NCBI RefSeq assembly: GCF_948329825.1
Contig: NZ_CAOJCM010000005.1
Span: 235,027 to 299,026 of the forward strand
Length of the DNA stretch: 64,000 nt
Direction: 5' to 3'
From: Paenibacillus sp. JJ-100
GTDB lineage: Bacteria > Bacillota > Bacilli > Paenibacillales > Paenibacillaceae
Each line of letters opens with the position of its first letter. The first letter of the stretch is position 1. The translations under genes were made by a program, and so were the position numbers. The notes under the pieces were generated by a model. The model made no database searches. It worked only from the letters and a program-made list of their open reading frames with translations, and was not told the DNA's origin. This document shows, in pieces, positions 18,015 to 26,626 of the stretch.

Positions 18015-18632
18015 TTATTCTTTGATCAACCTACGAATGTCCTCGGCAATGGTTTCCGGTTGCACATCTTCGGTATTGAACGCGTTATACACCTTGCGAA
18101 GCTGGTTATTCTCATCCACTAGACCGATCATGTTCATATGGGCAAAGTCTTCCTTGTTCTCACCTTCGATCAGAATCTGAAAAGATTCTTTAGCGAACTG
18201 TTTCGTCTTGTCCATATCGCCTCGCAAGAAATACCAGCCGGAATAATCCGCATGGAAGCGGTCGGCAAACGTTTTAATTTTCTCCCTCGTATCCACTTTC
18301 GGGTCGAATGAAATAGACACAAAGGATGCCTTGTCACCAAATGTACCATCCTCTTTCAACAAGTCCTGCACCTGAGACAGTGTAAATGTCGTAATCGGGC
18401 ATACATCTGGACAGCTGGTAAAATAAAAGTAGAACAACCGTACTTTACCCTGTGTATCCGCCAGAGAGACGGTACGTCCATCCACATTTTCCATCGAAAA
18501 TGATTGGATCTCCCGAATCTCGGGTAACTTCTCCTTGCTGGCAAATGCCGTGTTCCACATTAAGTACACCGCCATAATCAGTGCAATACCAAGCAATATC
18601 CATGTCCATATGTATTTCTTAATGACTTGCAT
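18015..18632 (-). CDS. Sco1/SenC-type copper chaperone
   Basis: Membrane-anchored thioredoxin-fold protein of about 205 residues that delivers copper to the CuA centre of cytochrome c oxidase. One N-terminal membrane anchor (about 8-26) is followed by the copper ligands: CPDVCP (Cys74, Cys78) and His165 in AHMNMIGLVDENN. The ATG at 18632 gives the compact N-terminus of B. subtilis YpmQ; upstream in-frame ATGs (18695, 18656) add residues and are less likely. The gene is monocistronic and functionally linked to ctaA at the left edge. Confidence 0.88.
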   Translation of the reverse strand: MQVIKKYIWTWILLGIALIMAVYLMWNTAFASKEKLPEIREIQSFSMENVDGRTVSLADTQGKVRLFYFYFTSCPDVCPITTFTLSQVQDLLKEDGTFGDKASFVSISFDPKVDTREKIKTFADRFHADYSGWYFLRGDMDKTKQFAKESFQILIEGENKEDFAHMNMIGLVDENNQLRKVYNAFNTEDVQPETIAEDIRRLIKE

Positions 18633-19084
18633 CCTCTTCTCTTCCCCCCATATCATACGAATGAATGCGCATACACACCAAACAAAGTAAATCACATGAT
18701 TAATATCTTACACTCTACACTTCTTTTCCAGTTGATTTTCCCAACGGCTCTATCTCAGATCGGTGTGATCATCTATGCCTTGGGCTACATATGTATTGAA
18801 TAGTGTCTTCACGGCCAATGTCCAAATTCACACGGATTCACTTCACACATGAATGAACGTGTAAGTATCCATCCGTTCTATTCCGCTTACGATATAAATT
18901 TTATCATAGGCAACAGTCTAATTGTTTGACAATGTTCGTACATTTGCTGGGAATCGGACAGTTTCTTGCCAGAGTCCATTATGTTTTGCATCTACGTAAG
19001 CGGATAATATACACTAGATATGGGTATCACCTAAATAGAGATGTTTGATGTTTGAAGACGATACACCTTGTAAAGGAGACGTTT
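18633..19084. other. Intergenic region without recognisable gene
   Basis: About 450 bases between the divergent Sco and YfhP-like genes. It must hold both promoters, but I could not identify convincing -35/-10 pairs, a structured leader or a short coding frame with a ribosome binding site. Confidence 0.5.
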
Positions 19085-20065
19085 ATGGATACCTCTACAC
19101 ATTTTGTTATGGGCATTGGTCTAGCTGGTCTCGCCTATGTTGATCCTGTCGTTGCAGCTGACCCAGTGCTCGCAGCCGCGGTCATGGTTGGTACAATTGC
19201 TGGCTCCCAGGCCCCTGATATTGATACTGCACTGCGATTCAAAAGCAATTCGCTCTATATTCGAAATCATCGAGGATTGTCACACTCACCGCCTTTCCTG
19301 CTCTTATGGGTTGTGCTTATTACCGGTGTGATTGGATTGATTTTTTCTGGGATTTCGCTGGGCCATGTAGCCTTATGGACTGCTGTAGCTGTAGGCGTAC
19401 ATGTATTCACAGACTTGTTTAATACGTATGGGACTCAGGCTGCTCGTCCTTTTACAGAACGCTGGATAGCTTGGAATATTATTCACATTTTCGACCCATT
19501 TATGTTCACGACACATGTGATAGCAATTCTGTTATGGGCCTTTAATCTGGCCCAGCCTGCTCCACTTTTCACTGCATTGTATATCCTAATTGGCGTATAT
19601 TATATCTGGCGTACAATTGCTCGTGCACTTGCAGTTCGAAAAGTAATACGTATGGACAATAGCTCGGAAGCAGCCAAATACATTGTCATTCCTACTATTT
19701 CGTGGAGCCGCTGGCATGTCGTAAAAACAAATAAAGATGGTAGTTACGAACTTGGCAAACTCGATGGATCTGAGCTGACTTGGAGTCTTCATGCCACCTC
19801 ATCCTCCCATGCAGCTGTTATCGCTTCACGCAAGTTGCCAGAGGTCAGTGCGTTTCTATACTTCACTTCTTATGCTGTCGCAGAGGTAGAAGAGCTTACT
19901 AACGGGTATAAAGTTCGCTGGGCAGACGTGCGTTATCGACACCGAAAACAGTATCCTTTTGTCGCTGTAGTCGTCATGGATCGGAATTTTGAAACCATTG
20001 ATACGTATGTAGGCTGGTTAAGCGATGAGAAGATGGATAAAAAACTTTTATCTGCTGGCCCTTGA
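19085..20065 (+). CDS. YfhP-like membrane metal-dependent hydrolase
   Basis: A 326-residue integral membrane protein of the DUF457/YdjM family (B. subtilis YfhP). Conserved acidic/histidine motifs cluster in the N-terminal half: MDTSTHF, SQAPDIDT, NHRGLSHS and HVFTDLFNTYG. They probably bind a divalent metal at the membrane. Four or five helices precede a soluble C-terminal domain of about 130 residues. The family is annotated as metal-dependent hydrolases; the substrate is unknown. The ATG at 19085 follows AAAGGAG by seven bases; an ATG 33 bases upstream lacks one. Confidence 0.78.
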   Translation: MDTSTHFVMGIGLAGLAYVDPVVAADPVLAAAVMVGTIAGSQAPDIDTALRFKSNSLYIRNHRGLSHSPPFLLLWVVLITGVIGLIFSGISLGHVALWTAVAVGVHVFTDLFNTYGTQAARPFTERWIAWNIIHIFDPFMFTTHVIAILLWAFNLAQPAPLFTALYILIGVYYIWRTIARALAVRKVIRMDNSSEAAKYIVIPTISWSRWHVVKTNKDGSYELGKLDGSELTWSLHATSSSHAAVIASRKLPEVSAFLYFTSYAVAEVEELTNGYKVRWADVRYRHRKQYPFVAVVVMDRNFETIDTYVGWLSDEKMDKKLLSAGP

Positions 20066-20117
20066 CGCAAGTGTTGATTGCAGGGCACAATCGTTTATAG
20101 GAACGATTGCGACGGGA

Positions 20118-20148
20118 AAAGCCCGGGGCGTTATCCGCTCCGGGCTTT
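20118..20148. terminator. Terminator between YfhP-like and SASP genes
   Basis: AAAGCCCGG...CCGGGCTTT with extra inner GCG/CGC pairs and a tight loop. The minus-strand tail CTTTTCCC makes it mainly the SASP terminator, but it can stop both converging transcripts. Confidence 0.8.
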
Positions 20149-20166
20149 CTTGCCTTGCTGTATAAA

Positions 20167-20388
20167 TTATTTGCCAGACCCAGCCAGAGACTGCTCAGCG
20201 ATTTGTACCAAACGTTTAGTAATGTAACCACCCAGAGATCCTGTCTCACGGGAAGTGTAGTTACCGTAGTATCCGTCTTGTGGAATGGTCACTCCCAGTT
20301 CCTGTGCAGCCTCCATTTTCAATTGTTGCAGGGCTGCTGTTGCTTGAGGTACCACCAAGTTGTTGGAAGAACGAGATCCTTGAGCCAT
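20167..20388 (-). CDS. Alpha/beta-type small acid-soluble spore protein
   Basis: A 73-residue spore DNA-coating protein of the SspA/SspB family. It contains the GPR protease region (KMEAAQELGV, normally K.E.A.E.G[VI]) and the DNA-binding core NYTSRETGSLGGYITKRLV. In the forespore these proteins saturate DNA and protect it from UV and hydrolysis. It differs from the SASP at 23.5 kb in only a few positions outside the N-terminus. AAAGGAG precedes the ATG. A sigma-G promoter is visible at 20442-20470. Confidence 0.95.
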   Translation of the reverse strand: MAQGSRSSNNLVVPQATAALQQLKMEAAQELGVTIPQDGYYGNYTSRETGSLGGYITKRLVQIAEQSLAGSGK

Positions 20389-20441
20389 ATTTAAAATCTC
20401 CTTTCAATCTGTGTCTGTAATGTATTGCAAGCTTGCAAGAT

Positions 20442-20470
20442 TATTATGGCTCGTACGCTTCAAGTTATAC
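20442..20470 (-). promoter_or_regulatory. Sigma-G promoter of the SASP gene
   Basis: On the minus strand, GTATA (20470-20466), 17 bases, then CATAATA (20448-20442), matching the forespore sigma-G consensus GHATR-N17/18-CATNHTA. It is 54 bases upstream of the start codon. Confidence 0.75.
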
Positions 20471-20507
20471 GAAAATTCATTAATTCTGTACATGGAGGTT
20501 TTTCCCA

Positions 20508-20711
20508 ATGAGCAAAGGCTTATCCCTATGGTTTGCGTTTTCTTCGATTGTTTTGTTAACGGTTACAGCGATTACGATCTCATACTCCGGCTGGCTAGCT
20601 ACACTTCTATTTGTTCTTTCTATGGCAAATATCGCTTGGGGATTTATCATTCGTGCCAAAAAAGAACGTCGGGAAGCCAGCACCAACTCGGCTTCTGAAT
20701 CGATATCCTAG
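20508..20711 (+). CDS. Small two-helix membrane protein
   Basis: A 67-residue protein with two hydrophobic helices (about 5-27 and 31-48) and a basic tail (RAKKERRE). I do not recognise the family. GGAGG lies eight bases before the ATG, and a strong terminator follows the stop by about 35 bases, so this frame is preferred over a longer overlapping one. Confidence 0.6.
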   Translation: MSKGLSLWFAFSSIVLLTVTAITISYSGWLATLLFVLSMANIAWGFIIRAKKERREASTNSASESIS

Positions 20712-20747
20712 GCTACAGAGCACACTTGGATGTAAATAAACGTATAG

Positions 20748-20786
20748 AAAGAGGAGACGGATGAACTTCATCCGTCTCCTCTTTTT
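20748..20786. terminator. Bidirectional terminator
   Basis: An 18-base perfect inverted repeat (20748-20765 / 20767-20784) beginning AAAGAGGAGACGG, followed by TTTTTC. It separates the small membrane protein gene from convergent trpS. Confidence 0.9.
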
Positions 20787-20829
20787 CACATCCTAAAAGA
20801 TGTATGCTCTTCATTTCCCTTGCTTCGAA

Positions 20830-21822
20830 TTACAGCTTGCGTCTAGGAACAAAGCCCATCCGCTCTTTTACCGCGTCAAGTGTCTGCGTAGCAACCTCTT
20901 CTGCACGGCGTGCCGAAGTCTCTAATACATCTGTAAGCTCTCCAGACTCACGAATTTCATTATATCTGGCTTGCAGCGGTTCAATTACAGAAACAACCAC
21001 TTCCGCAAGCTCTTTTTTGAATGGACCGTACATTTTACCTTCATAACGCTCTGCAACCTCATTTAATGTCATACCTGCACATTCTGCATAGATGCTCATC
21101 AGATTGCTGACTTCTGGTTTATTTGCTGGGTCATAGACCACTTCACGTCCGGAATCGGTTGTGGCACGGCTAATTTTCTTACGAATGACATCTGGTGGAT
21201 CTAACAAAGCGATGTAACTTCCAGCATTCGGGTTACTTTTGCTCATTTTCGTTGAAGCATCATCCAAAGACATGACACGAGCCCCCACCTGCGGAATATA
21301 CGGTTCAGGAATCGTAAAATACTCCCCATAACGGTGGTTAAAGCGGCCTGCCAAGTCACGAGTCAGCTCTAGATGTTGCTTCTGGTCCTCTCCAACAGGT
21401 ACAAGATCTGCATTATAGAGCAAAATATCCGCAGCCATCAACGATGGATATACGAACAGCCCGGCACCTACAGAATCTTTACCCGAAGATTTGTCCTTGA
21501 ACTGAGTCATCCTTTCAAGCTCACCCATTGACGTCAGCGTGGTCATCAACCAGCCCAGTTCCGCGTGCTGTGGCACATGGGATTGAAGAAATACGTTGGA
21601 TTTGGAAGGATCGATGCCCGCAGCAATAAACAGAGCAGCAACGGCCTCTGATTGTTCGCGAAGCGCTGCTGGCTCTTGGGGCACTGTGATGGCATGAAGA
21701 TCAACCACCATAAAATGGCACTTGTAGTCATGTTGTAGTTTCACAAAATTTTTAATAGCACCAATGTAATTACCCAATGTAAGCTTTCCACTTGGCTGAA
21801 TTCCAGATAATACTGTTTTCAT
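20830..21822 (-). CDS. trpS: Tryptophanyl-tRNA synthetase
   Basis: Class Ic aminoacyl-tRNA synthetase, 330 residues (the usual length), charging tRNA-Trp. The HIGH-like motif is PSGKLTLGNYIGA (about 10-22), the KMSKS motif is KMSKSNPNAG (192-196), and the tryptophan/adenylate pocket segments GEDQKQHLELTRDLA are present. The ATG at 21822 follows GGAGG by nine bases and gives the canonical MKTVLSGIQPSG start; the longer upstream frame runs into the leader terminator. Expression is controlled by the T-box leader upstream. Confidence 0.96.
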   Translation of the reverse strand: MKTVLSGIQPSGKLTLGNYIGAIKNFVKLQHDYKCHFMVVDLHAITVPQEPAALREQSEAVAALFIAAGIDPSKSNVFLQSHVPQHAELGWLMTTLTSMGELERMTQFKDKSSGKDSVGAGLFVYPSLMAADILLYNADLVPVGEDQKQHLELTRDLAGRFNHRYGEYFTIPEPYIPQVGARVMSLDDASTKMSKSNPNAGSYIALLDPPDVIRKKISRATTDSGREVVYDPANKPEVSNLMSIYAECAGMTLNEVAERYEGKMYGPFKKELAEVVVSVIEPLQARYNEIRESGELTDVLETSARRAEEVATQTLDAVKERMGFVPRRKL

Positions 21823-21865
21823 CTTTATACGCCTCCCTGATTTATTAAAACTCCCTCTACGAACG

Positions 21866-22140
21866 CAAAAAAGCCCCACATCCGCAAGGGACGTGAGACC
21901 GTGGTGCCACCCTTATTCGCTCTCCTACGCTGTCCTGATGACATACAGGAACACCTGTAAGGAGGAGCCTTCATTGTTCCGTAACGTGGAATATCCGGCA
22001 TACCCTAATAAGGCCCGCCGTCTTAAATAGACTGCGCCTGTTCAGCTACACACTCAAGGGTCCATTCAGAAAAGAGTTCACACCAGTTCCCATCAACCAC
22101 TGGCTTTCTGTAGAGATTGCTCTTCACTTACTTGTCCCTA
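21866..22140 (-). promoter_or_regulatory. Trp-specific T-box leader
   Basis: Minus-strand leader of trpS. The T-box sequence is AAGGGTGGCACCACGG (near 21899-21914). A terminator with arms TCTCACGTCC / GGATGTGGGG and a TTTTTT tail follows (21866-21896). The specifier loop reads GAATGGACC, with codon TGG (Trp) at 22064-22062, matching the downstream gene. Stem I elements (AGAAAGCCAGTGGTTGATGG) lie farther upstream. Uncharged tRNA-Trp pairing with TGG and the T-box would favour the antiterminator. Confidence 0.9.
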
Positions 22141-22186
22141 TCATCGCTTTTACTTCATTCAGTTCGTAATTATCTTCCAGAACTCT

Positions 22187-22215
22187 ATCTTAATGCGCAC
22201 AAGCTTGAATGTCAA
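22187..22215 (-). promoter_or_regulatory. Sigma-A promoter of the trpS leader
   Basis: Minus strand TTGACA (22215-22210), 17-base spacer, TAAGAT (22192-22187). The position suits a transcript starting just upstream of T-box stem I. Confidence 0.75.
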
Positions 22216-22399
22216 AATAGGATAGGTTTTTCACCATCCTTTAAAATCTGTTATGATGGTATTGCCTATCCTCTGGATGCTACGCAGTCGCTTACAGGAT
22301 GTTACAAAAAGTTCGCATGATCACTATGACGCGTCTGCACAGTTCGGGCAAAACCGTACCGTTTGCAGGCAGATTTCAAGTGGGAAAAGGAGCATCGAT

Positions 22400-23380
22400 A
22401 TGAAACAAGTGACCAAAAGTCAATGGAATGGTTACGACACGTATATCCTACATAGCCGTAATTTAGAAATCACCCTGTTGCCTCGGCTCGGAAATAACAT
22501 TATAGCCATTCGCGATTTGGTGCAGAACAGGGATATTGTACGCCGTCCCGATGAAAATGACCTGGCCTTCTATTTGCAGAAGCCTTATCATTTCGGAGTT
22601 CCGCTGCTCATACCACCTGGACGTATTCACCGAGGACAATTCGAATATGAAGGCATACGTTATCAGTTTGATCAGAATACAGCGAATGACAACCATATCC
22701 ACGGACTTCATCGCAGCCAGTCTTGGCGTGTGAGTGATATTGAAGAAGATGAAGACGGATGTTCCATTACAACCGAATTATTGACTGAAAATGACGCGCA
22801 TTGGATGGAACAATTCCCAATCCCTCTGAAGCTTGAAATGACGTTTAGCCTGCAAAATGAAGTACTGACACAGCGACTTCGTGTAACAAACCTAAGCTCA
22901 ACACCTGCTCCCTTTGGGATAGGGTATCATACATGGTTTTTGCTGGACGGTAACCCAGAAGAATGGATGCTCCACCTACCTGTTTCCGGATTGTATGTGC
23001 AAAATGATGAACAGCTGCCTACAGGTGAAATAGAAGCGCTGCATGATGAATGGTCCTCCCTTGAAAAAGGCATTAACATGCAAGGCCGAAACTGGGATAC
23101 CCTGCTTCGTGCTTCGGAGGGTAAGCCAGCTGTGGCTCATTTGCGGAGAAAAGACGGACATACGTTGAAGTATTCAGTGGATGAAGCTCTTTTCAAACAT
23201 TGGGTTTTGTATACTAAAGGAGAGTCTGATCAATTTTTGTGCATCGAACCTTACACCTGGCTTCCCAATGCACCGAATCTGCCTTTAACCGATGAAGTAA
23301 CCGGACTTGTCCGACTTGAACCTAAACAGCCTATAGATTTTGTTACTCATATCGAAGTGATTACACCGATAGAACGTTAA
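22400..23380 (+). CDS. Aldose 1-epimerase family protein
   Basis: A 326-residue GalM-like mutarotase fold. Likely catalytic and binding residues lie in NDNHIHGLHR (His), GIGYHTWF (His) and FLCIEPYTW (Glu). It interconverts alpha and beta anomers of an aldose, or a related phosphorylated sugar; the specificity is unknown. The ATG at 22400 has AAAAGGAG seven bases upstream; upstream in-frame ATGs at 22253 and 22256 lack one. A possible promoter (TTTTCA-N18-TATGAT) lies near 22229-22258. Confidence 0.85.
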   Translation: MKQVTKSQWNGYDTYILHSRNLEITLLPRLGNNIIAIRDLVQNRDIVRRPDENDLAFYLQKPYHFGVPLLIPPGRIHRGQFEYEGIRYQFDQNTANDNHIHGLHRSQSWRVSDIEEDEDGCSITTELLTENDAHWMEQFPIPLKLEMTFSLQNEVLTQRLRVTNLSSTPAPFGIGYHTWFLLDGNPEEWMLHLPVSGLYVQNDEQLPTGEIEALHDEWSSLEKGINMQGRNWDTLLRASEGKPAVAHLRRKDGHTLKYSVDEALFKHWVLYTKGESDQFLCIEPYTWLPNAPNLPLTDEVTGLVRLEPKQPIDFVTHIEVITPIER

Positions 23381-23385
23381 TATAA

Positions 23386-23450
23386 AGGTCGTGTAAACAA
23401 AGAAGCCGATCCGTACTGGAACGGCTTCTTCGAGTTGACACGACCTCTTT
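23386..23450 (+). terminator. Nested terminator after the epimerase gene
   Basis: An outer stem AGGTCGTGT (23386-23394) / ACACGACCT (23438-23446) encloses an inner stem AGAAGCCG / CGGCTTCT (23401-23429). Short T tails follow each. Confidence 0.6.
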
Positions 23451-23482
23451 GGTTATCCATATATTCCCTTACGCCATATCAT

Positions 23483-23511
23483 GTATATTTCTTTACTCTC
23501 GATCCATACTA
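23483..23511 (+). promoter_or_regulatory. Sigma-G promoter of the second SASP gene
   Basis: GTATA (23483-23487), exactly 17 bases, CATACTA (23505-23511). Same layout as the promoter at 20442-20470, 30 bases before the start codon. Confidence 0.8.
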
Positions 23512-23541
23512 ACATCACTAACCCATAAGGAGGTGAGACAT

Positions 23542-23775
23542 ATGTACGGAGGTCAAAACCAAGGTGGCGGTAGCCGCACTAACAATCTGGTTGTTCCTCA
23601 AGCGAACGCAGCATTGCAACAATTGAAAATCGAAGCTGCGCAAGAGCTGGGTGTAACTATTCCACAAGATGGTTACTACGGTAACTATACTTCCCGTGAG
23701 ACAGGATCTCTGGGAGGATATATCACGAAACGTCTGGTACAAATCGCTGAGCAGCAATTATCGGGTCGTTCGTAA
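23542..23775 (+). CDS. Alpha/beta-type small acid-soluble spore protein
   Basis: A 77-residue SspA/B-family forespore DNA-binding protein. The core from NNLVVPQ to KRLVQIAEQ is nearly identical to the SASP at 20.2 kb; the N-terminus (MYGGQNQGGGSR) and C-terminus (QLSGRS) differ. The GPR-cleavage region KIEAAQELGV is present. AAGGAGGTGA lies just before the ATG at 23542. It has its own sigma-G promoter and terminator. Confidence 0.95.
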   Translation: MYGGQNQGGGSRTNNLVVPQANAALQQLKIEAAQELGVTIPQDGYYGNYTSRETGSLGGYITKRLVQIAEQQLSGRS

Positions 23776-23808
23776 GCTCGTAATTATTGCTTCAATGTAA
23801 CTTGAATG

Positions 23809-23840
23809 GCGGCCTTCTTCGGAAGTGCCGCTTTTATTAT
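23809..23840 (+). terminator. Terminator of the second SASP gene
   Basis: GCGGC-CTTC-TTCG-GAAG-T-GCCGC, a hairpin with a stable TTCG tetraloop and one bulge, followed by TTTTATTAT. Confidence 0.8.
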
Positions 23841-23844
23841 GAGT

Positions 23845-24255
23845 TTATGAGGTTGATCCCATTCCGGAATCTAGATATGTATTCGTTCTAGGATAGCGAA
23901 TCATCAGATTGGCCATATTGTAGTTGGATTCCATCGTTGCATCGACTAAAATCATACCCTGTCTCACAGTAAAATCGTAGCTAATTTCTCCATGCGTCCA
24001 TTGACGTTTATACTTTAGTGTCTCTAAAGCCATAGCACGGAATGAGGTTCGTTGTGTATCATTAAGGCCGCTTCCTTCTATATCCATTCTTCCATCACGC
24101 CCTGTTATCGGATTATGTCGAATTCCAAATTTCCCAATAACATTATTGCGTATTTGCACAAAAACCACCCCAGAATCTAATCCAGATAACTCCTGATCAA
24201 GCTCCTTAAACACTAAATCTAACTGCCTTGCTAATGAAAGCTGTTCCATTTTCAC
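23845..24255 (-). CDS. Hypothetical cytosolic protein
   Basis: A 136-residue soluble protein that I cannot place in a family. It is mixed alpha/beta: a helical N-terminus (LARQLDLVFKELDQEL), strands around VVFVQIRNNVIGKFGIRH, and a conserved-looking C-terminal stretch KRQWTHGEISYDFTVRQG. No signal peptide, membrane helix or metal motif is seen. The GTG at 24255 has AGGAG seven bases upstream. It is monocistronic. Confidence 0.65.
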   Translation of the reverse strand: MKMEQLSLARQLDLVFKELDQELSGLDSGVVFVQIRNNVIGKFGIRHNPITGRDGRMDIEGSGLNDTQRTSFRAMALETLKYKRQWTHGEISYDFTVRQGMILVDATMESNYNMANLMIRYPRTNTYLDSGMGSTS

Positions 24256-24465
24256 ATTAACACTCCTATTCTTAAGCTTATAGTCCTATTAACAAGGACT
24301 TACGACTCATTATATGACATCATCTGCACATACTCAACAAACGCAAACAATATTGGGTATTTTTTACTATAACTTGCGCAATTAATTGCCACTTTTCTTC
24401 CTTAAAGTGAGCTTTTTCCTTCAATTACGACAAAATATCCATGTTTCGTTTATGAACAATACAAA

Positions 24466-24509
24466 CTAAAAAAACTACAATGAATGTCTATCAGACATTC
24501 ATTGTAGTT
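24466..24509 (-). terminator. Terminator of the pepF-like gene
   Basis: Seventeen-base perfect arms (24473-24489 / 24493-24509) with a three-base loop, followed on the minus strand by TTTTTTTAG. The rest of 24256-24465 shows no gene. Confidence 0.9.
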
Positions 24510-24537
24510 GAGTTTATATCTTATCCAGATTTCTATG

Positions 24538-26337
24538 TTACTTCCCCGCTTCAGTCATCTCTAAAAATTGCTCAATATCGGCTACAACCAGGTTCGCAGC
24601 ATTTTGCCAAAATTCCGGCTGTCTCAGATCTGTACCCAAATGTTTCTGAGCCAGTTCCTCCACCGTCATTCGTCCCGTGTCTCGAAGCAAATCATCATAT
24701 TTTCTCGCAAAATCCGTACCTTCCTGTTGCGCTCTCGCGTAGATTCCCGCACTAAACATATACCCGAACGTATAAGGGAAATTATAGAAAGGTACACCCG
24801 TGAGATAAAAATGCAACTTCGATGCCCAGAAGTGCGGATGATTTGAAGCAAGAACGCCACAATAAGCTTCTTCCTGGGCTTCTACCATTAATCTGCTCAG
24901 CTCTTCCGCACTTACGAGGCCTTTCTTACGCTGCTCATAGAAGCGATTCTCAAACAGAAAACGGGCATGAATGTTCATAAAGAAAGCTACACTACGCTGT
25001 ATTTTATCTTCTAACAAAGCAAGCTTCTCCTGCTCATTGCTTGCGGATTGTACCAAGGCATCCGCAACGATCATCTCCGCAAACGTAGAAGCCGTTTCGG
25101 CCACGTTCATCGCATATCGCTGATTAAGTGCGGGTAGCTCTTCCATAATATGCTGGTGATATCCATGACCAAGTTCATGCGCGAGCGTCGATACGTTCGA
25201 TGCCGTTCCCGAGAAGGTCATAAAGATACGGGTTGCTTTGCTAAGTGGCAATGAGGTACAGAATCCACCTGGGCGTTTGCCCGGGCGATCTTCAGCCTCA
25301 ATCCATCGTTTCTCAAAGGCCATTTCTGCAAAGCTAGACAGCTTCGGACTGAACTTGGCAAATTGCTCCACGATGGTTTGAGCGGCTTCGTCATATGTTA
25401 CTTTTCCAACAGATTCGCCGACCGGCGCCTCTACATCGCTCCAGCTCAACTTATCGACACCCAGCAGTTGAGCTTTTCGTTCCAGGTACTTCACAAGTAT
25501 CGGCTTCGTTCCATTAATGACTTCCCACATTGTATCTAGTGTCTGGCGAGACATCCGGTTGATGGCAAGAGGCTCCTTCAAGATATCATTCCATCCACGT
25601 TTCTCATACAATTTCAGACGGAAACCTGCGAGATGGTTCAAGGTATCTGCGCAGAAATCTTCCACGTCTGTCCAAGCCTGTTCCCATGTGGCAAAGACCC
25701 GCTCACGCACTTCACGATCATTGTCACTAAGTTTATTGGCTGCCTGTCCTGCTGACAGCATAACCGTTTCTCCATCTTGTTCAAATGGAATGTTCACTTT
25801 GCTTACAATCGTATTATAAAACTTACCCCAGCCGTGATAACCATCTACAGCCAGATCCAGAGCAAGCCCCTCTAACTCTGGTGACAATTTTTCTTTCGCT
25901 TGTGTACGACTCTCGTTCAGCACAAAGGATAGTGGCTGGATTTCCGGTCGTTCTAGCCATTTAGTCCATACATCCTCTGACGTTTGGCTGAGTATGTTAT
26001 CGAATTTAGACTTGCTACTGTTTAGCATGGCTGCAAGGGAACTTACAGTGCCCTGAAGTTGTGCCGCTTTTTTGTCTTGTTGATTTTGAGCAGACAGACA
26101 GGATACGAATGCAGATCCTTCAGAGATTCGCACATAACAGCTCTGCAGAAGTTCAAGAATAGGGTCAAAAGCTTTCGTGTCTTCCAGCGTCGTTGGAGCA
26201 GCCGTCTGATTCAATGTTTCTTGCAACTTTCGTACATCCTCGTCCAAATCATGTAGATATGCAGCGAAAGCTTCGGAAGAAGAACCTCCACTAAAGATGG
26301 ACTCCAGATCCCATACGGGATGTAATGGCATTTTCAT
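24538..26337 (-). CDS. pepF: M3-family oligoendopeptidase F
   Basis: A 599-residue cytosolic zinc metallopeptidase (PepF/M3B). The zinc site is HELGH in STLAHELGHGYHQ (His387, Glu388, His391), with the third ligand expected from the downstream ETASTFAEM segment. It degrades oligopeptides of roughly 7-17 residues in related enzymes. The family's helical N-terminal lid domain is complete. GAGGTG precedes the ATG by nine bases. It is monocistronic. Confidence 0.92.
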   Translation of the reverse strand: MKMPLHPVWDLESIFSGGSSSEAFAAYLHDLDEDVRKLQETLNQTAAPTTLEDTKAFDPILELLQSCYVRISEGSAFVSCLSAQNQQDKKAAQLQGTVSSLAAMLNSSKSKFDNILSQTSEDVWTKWLERPEIQPLSFVLNESRTQAKEKLSPELEGLALDLAVDGYHGWGKFYNTIVSKVNIPFEQDGETVMLSAGQAANKLSDNDREVRERVFATWEQAWTDVEDFCADTLNHLAGFRLKLYEKRGWNDILKEPLAINRMSRQTLDTMWEVINGTKPILVKYLERKAQLLGVDKLSWSDVEAPVGESVGKVTYDEAAQTIVEQFAKFSPKLSSFAEMAFEKRWIEAEDRPGKRPGGFCTSLPLSKATRIFMTFSGTASNVSTLAHELGHGYHQHIMEELPALNQRYAMNVAETASTFAEMIVADALVQSASNEQEKLALLEDKIQRSVAFFMNIHARFLFENRFYEQRKKGLVSAEELSRLMVEAQEEAYCGVLASNHPHFWASKLHFYLTGVPFYNFPYTFGYMFSAGIYARAQQEGTDFARKYDDLLRDTGRMTVEELAQKHLGTDLRQPEFWQNAANLVVADIEQFLEMTEAGK

Positions 26338-26455
26338 CTAATAAGGCACCTCTTTCTATAGATTCAATGAGTAGAATTGAATTAAAAACTGGTTTTATAC
26401 GCAACGTATCTCTATACTAGAGAAATAATTAGCAACTTATTCAGGAGGTAAATGT

Positions 26456-26626
26456 ATGAAACCTTTACAAGTATCGGCTGATACGGCCGTCAAATTAGCA
26501 GAATCTCTGGGTGTTCCTTTGGAACATCTAATGCATATGCCTCAACATATTCTCATGCAGAAGATTGCAGAACTGGCCAAAGAAGAGGCTGCCAAATCTT
26601 CTGACAAAGAAGGCAAGTCGGAATGA
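26456..26626 (+). CDS. YycC-like small protein
   Basis: A 56-residue protein (MKPLQVSADTAVKLAESL... ending KEGKSE), highly charged and helical. VPLEHLMHMPQHILMQKIAE strongly resembles the Bacillus YycC-like family, whose function is unknown. AGGAGG lies eight bases before the ATG. Its stop overlaps the next start (ATGA), so the two genes are probably translationally coupled. Confidence 0.75.
   Translation: MKPLQVSADTAVKLAESLGVPLEHLMHMPQHILMQKIAELAKEEAAKSSDKEGKSE

Noticed and set aside
20411..20698. 95-codon frame overlapping the small membrane protein gene
   Set aside because: The overlapping 20508-20711 frame has GGAGG at correct spacing and a normal membrane-protein pattern; this one has neither.
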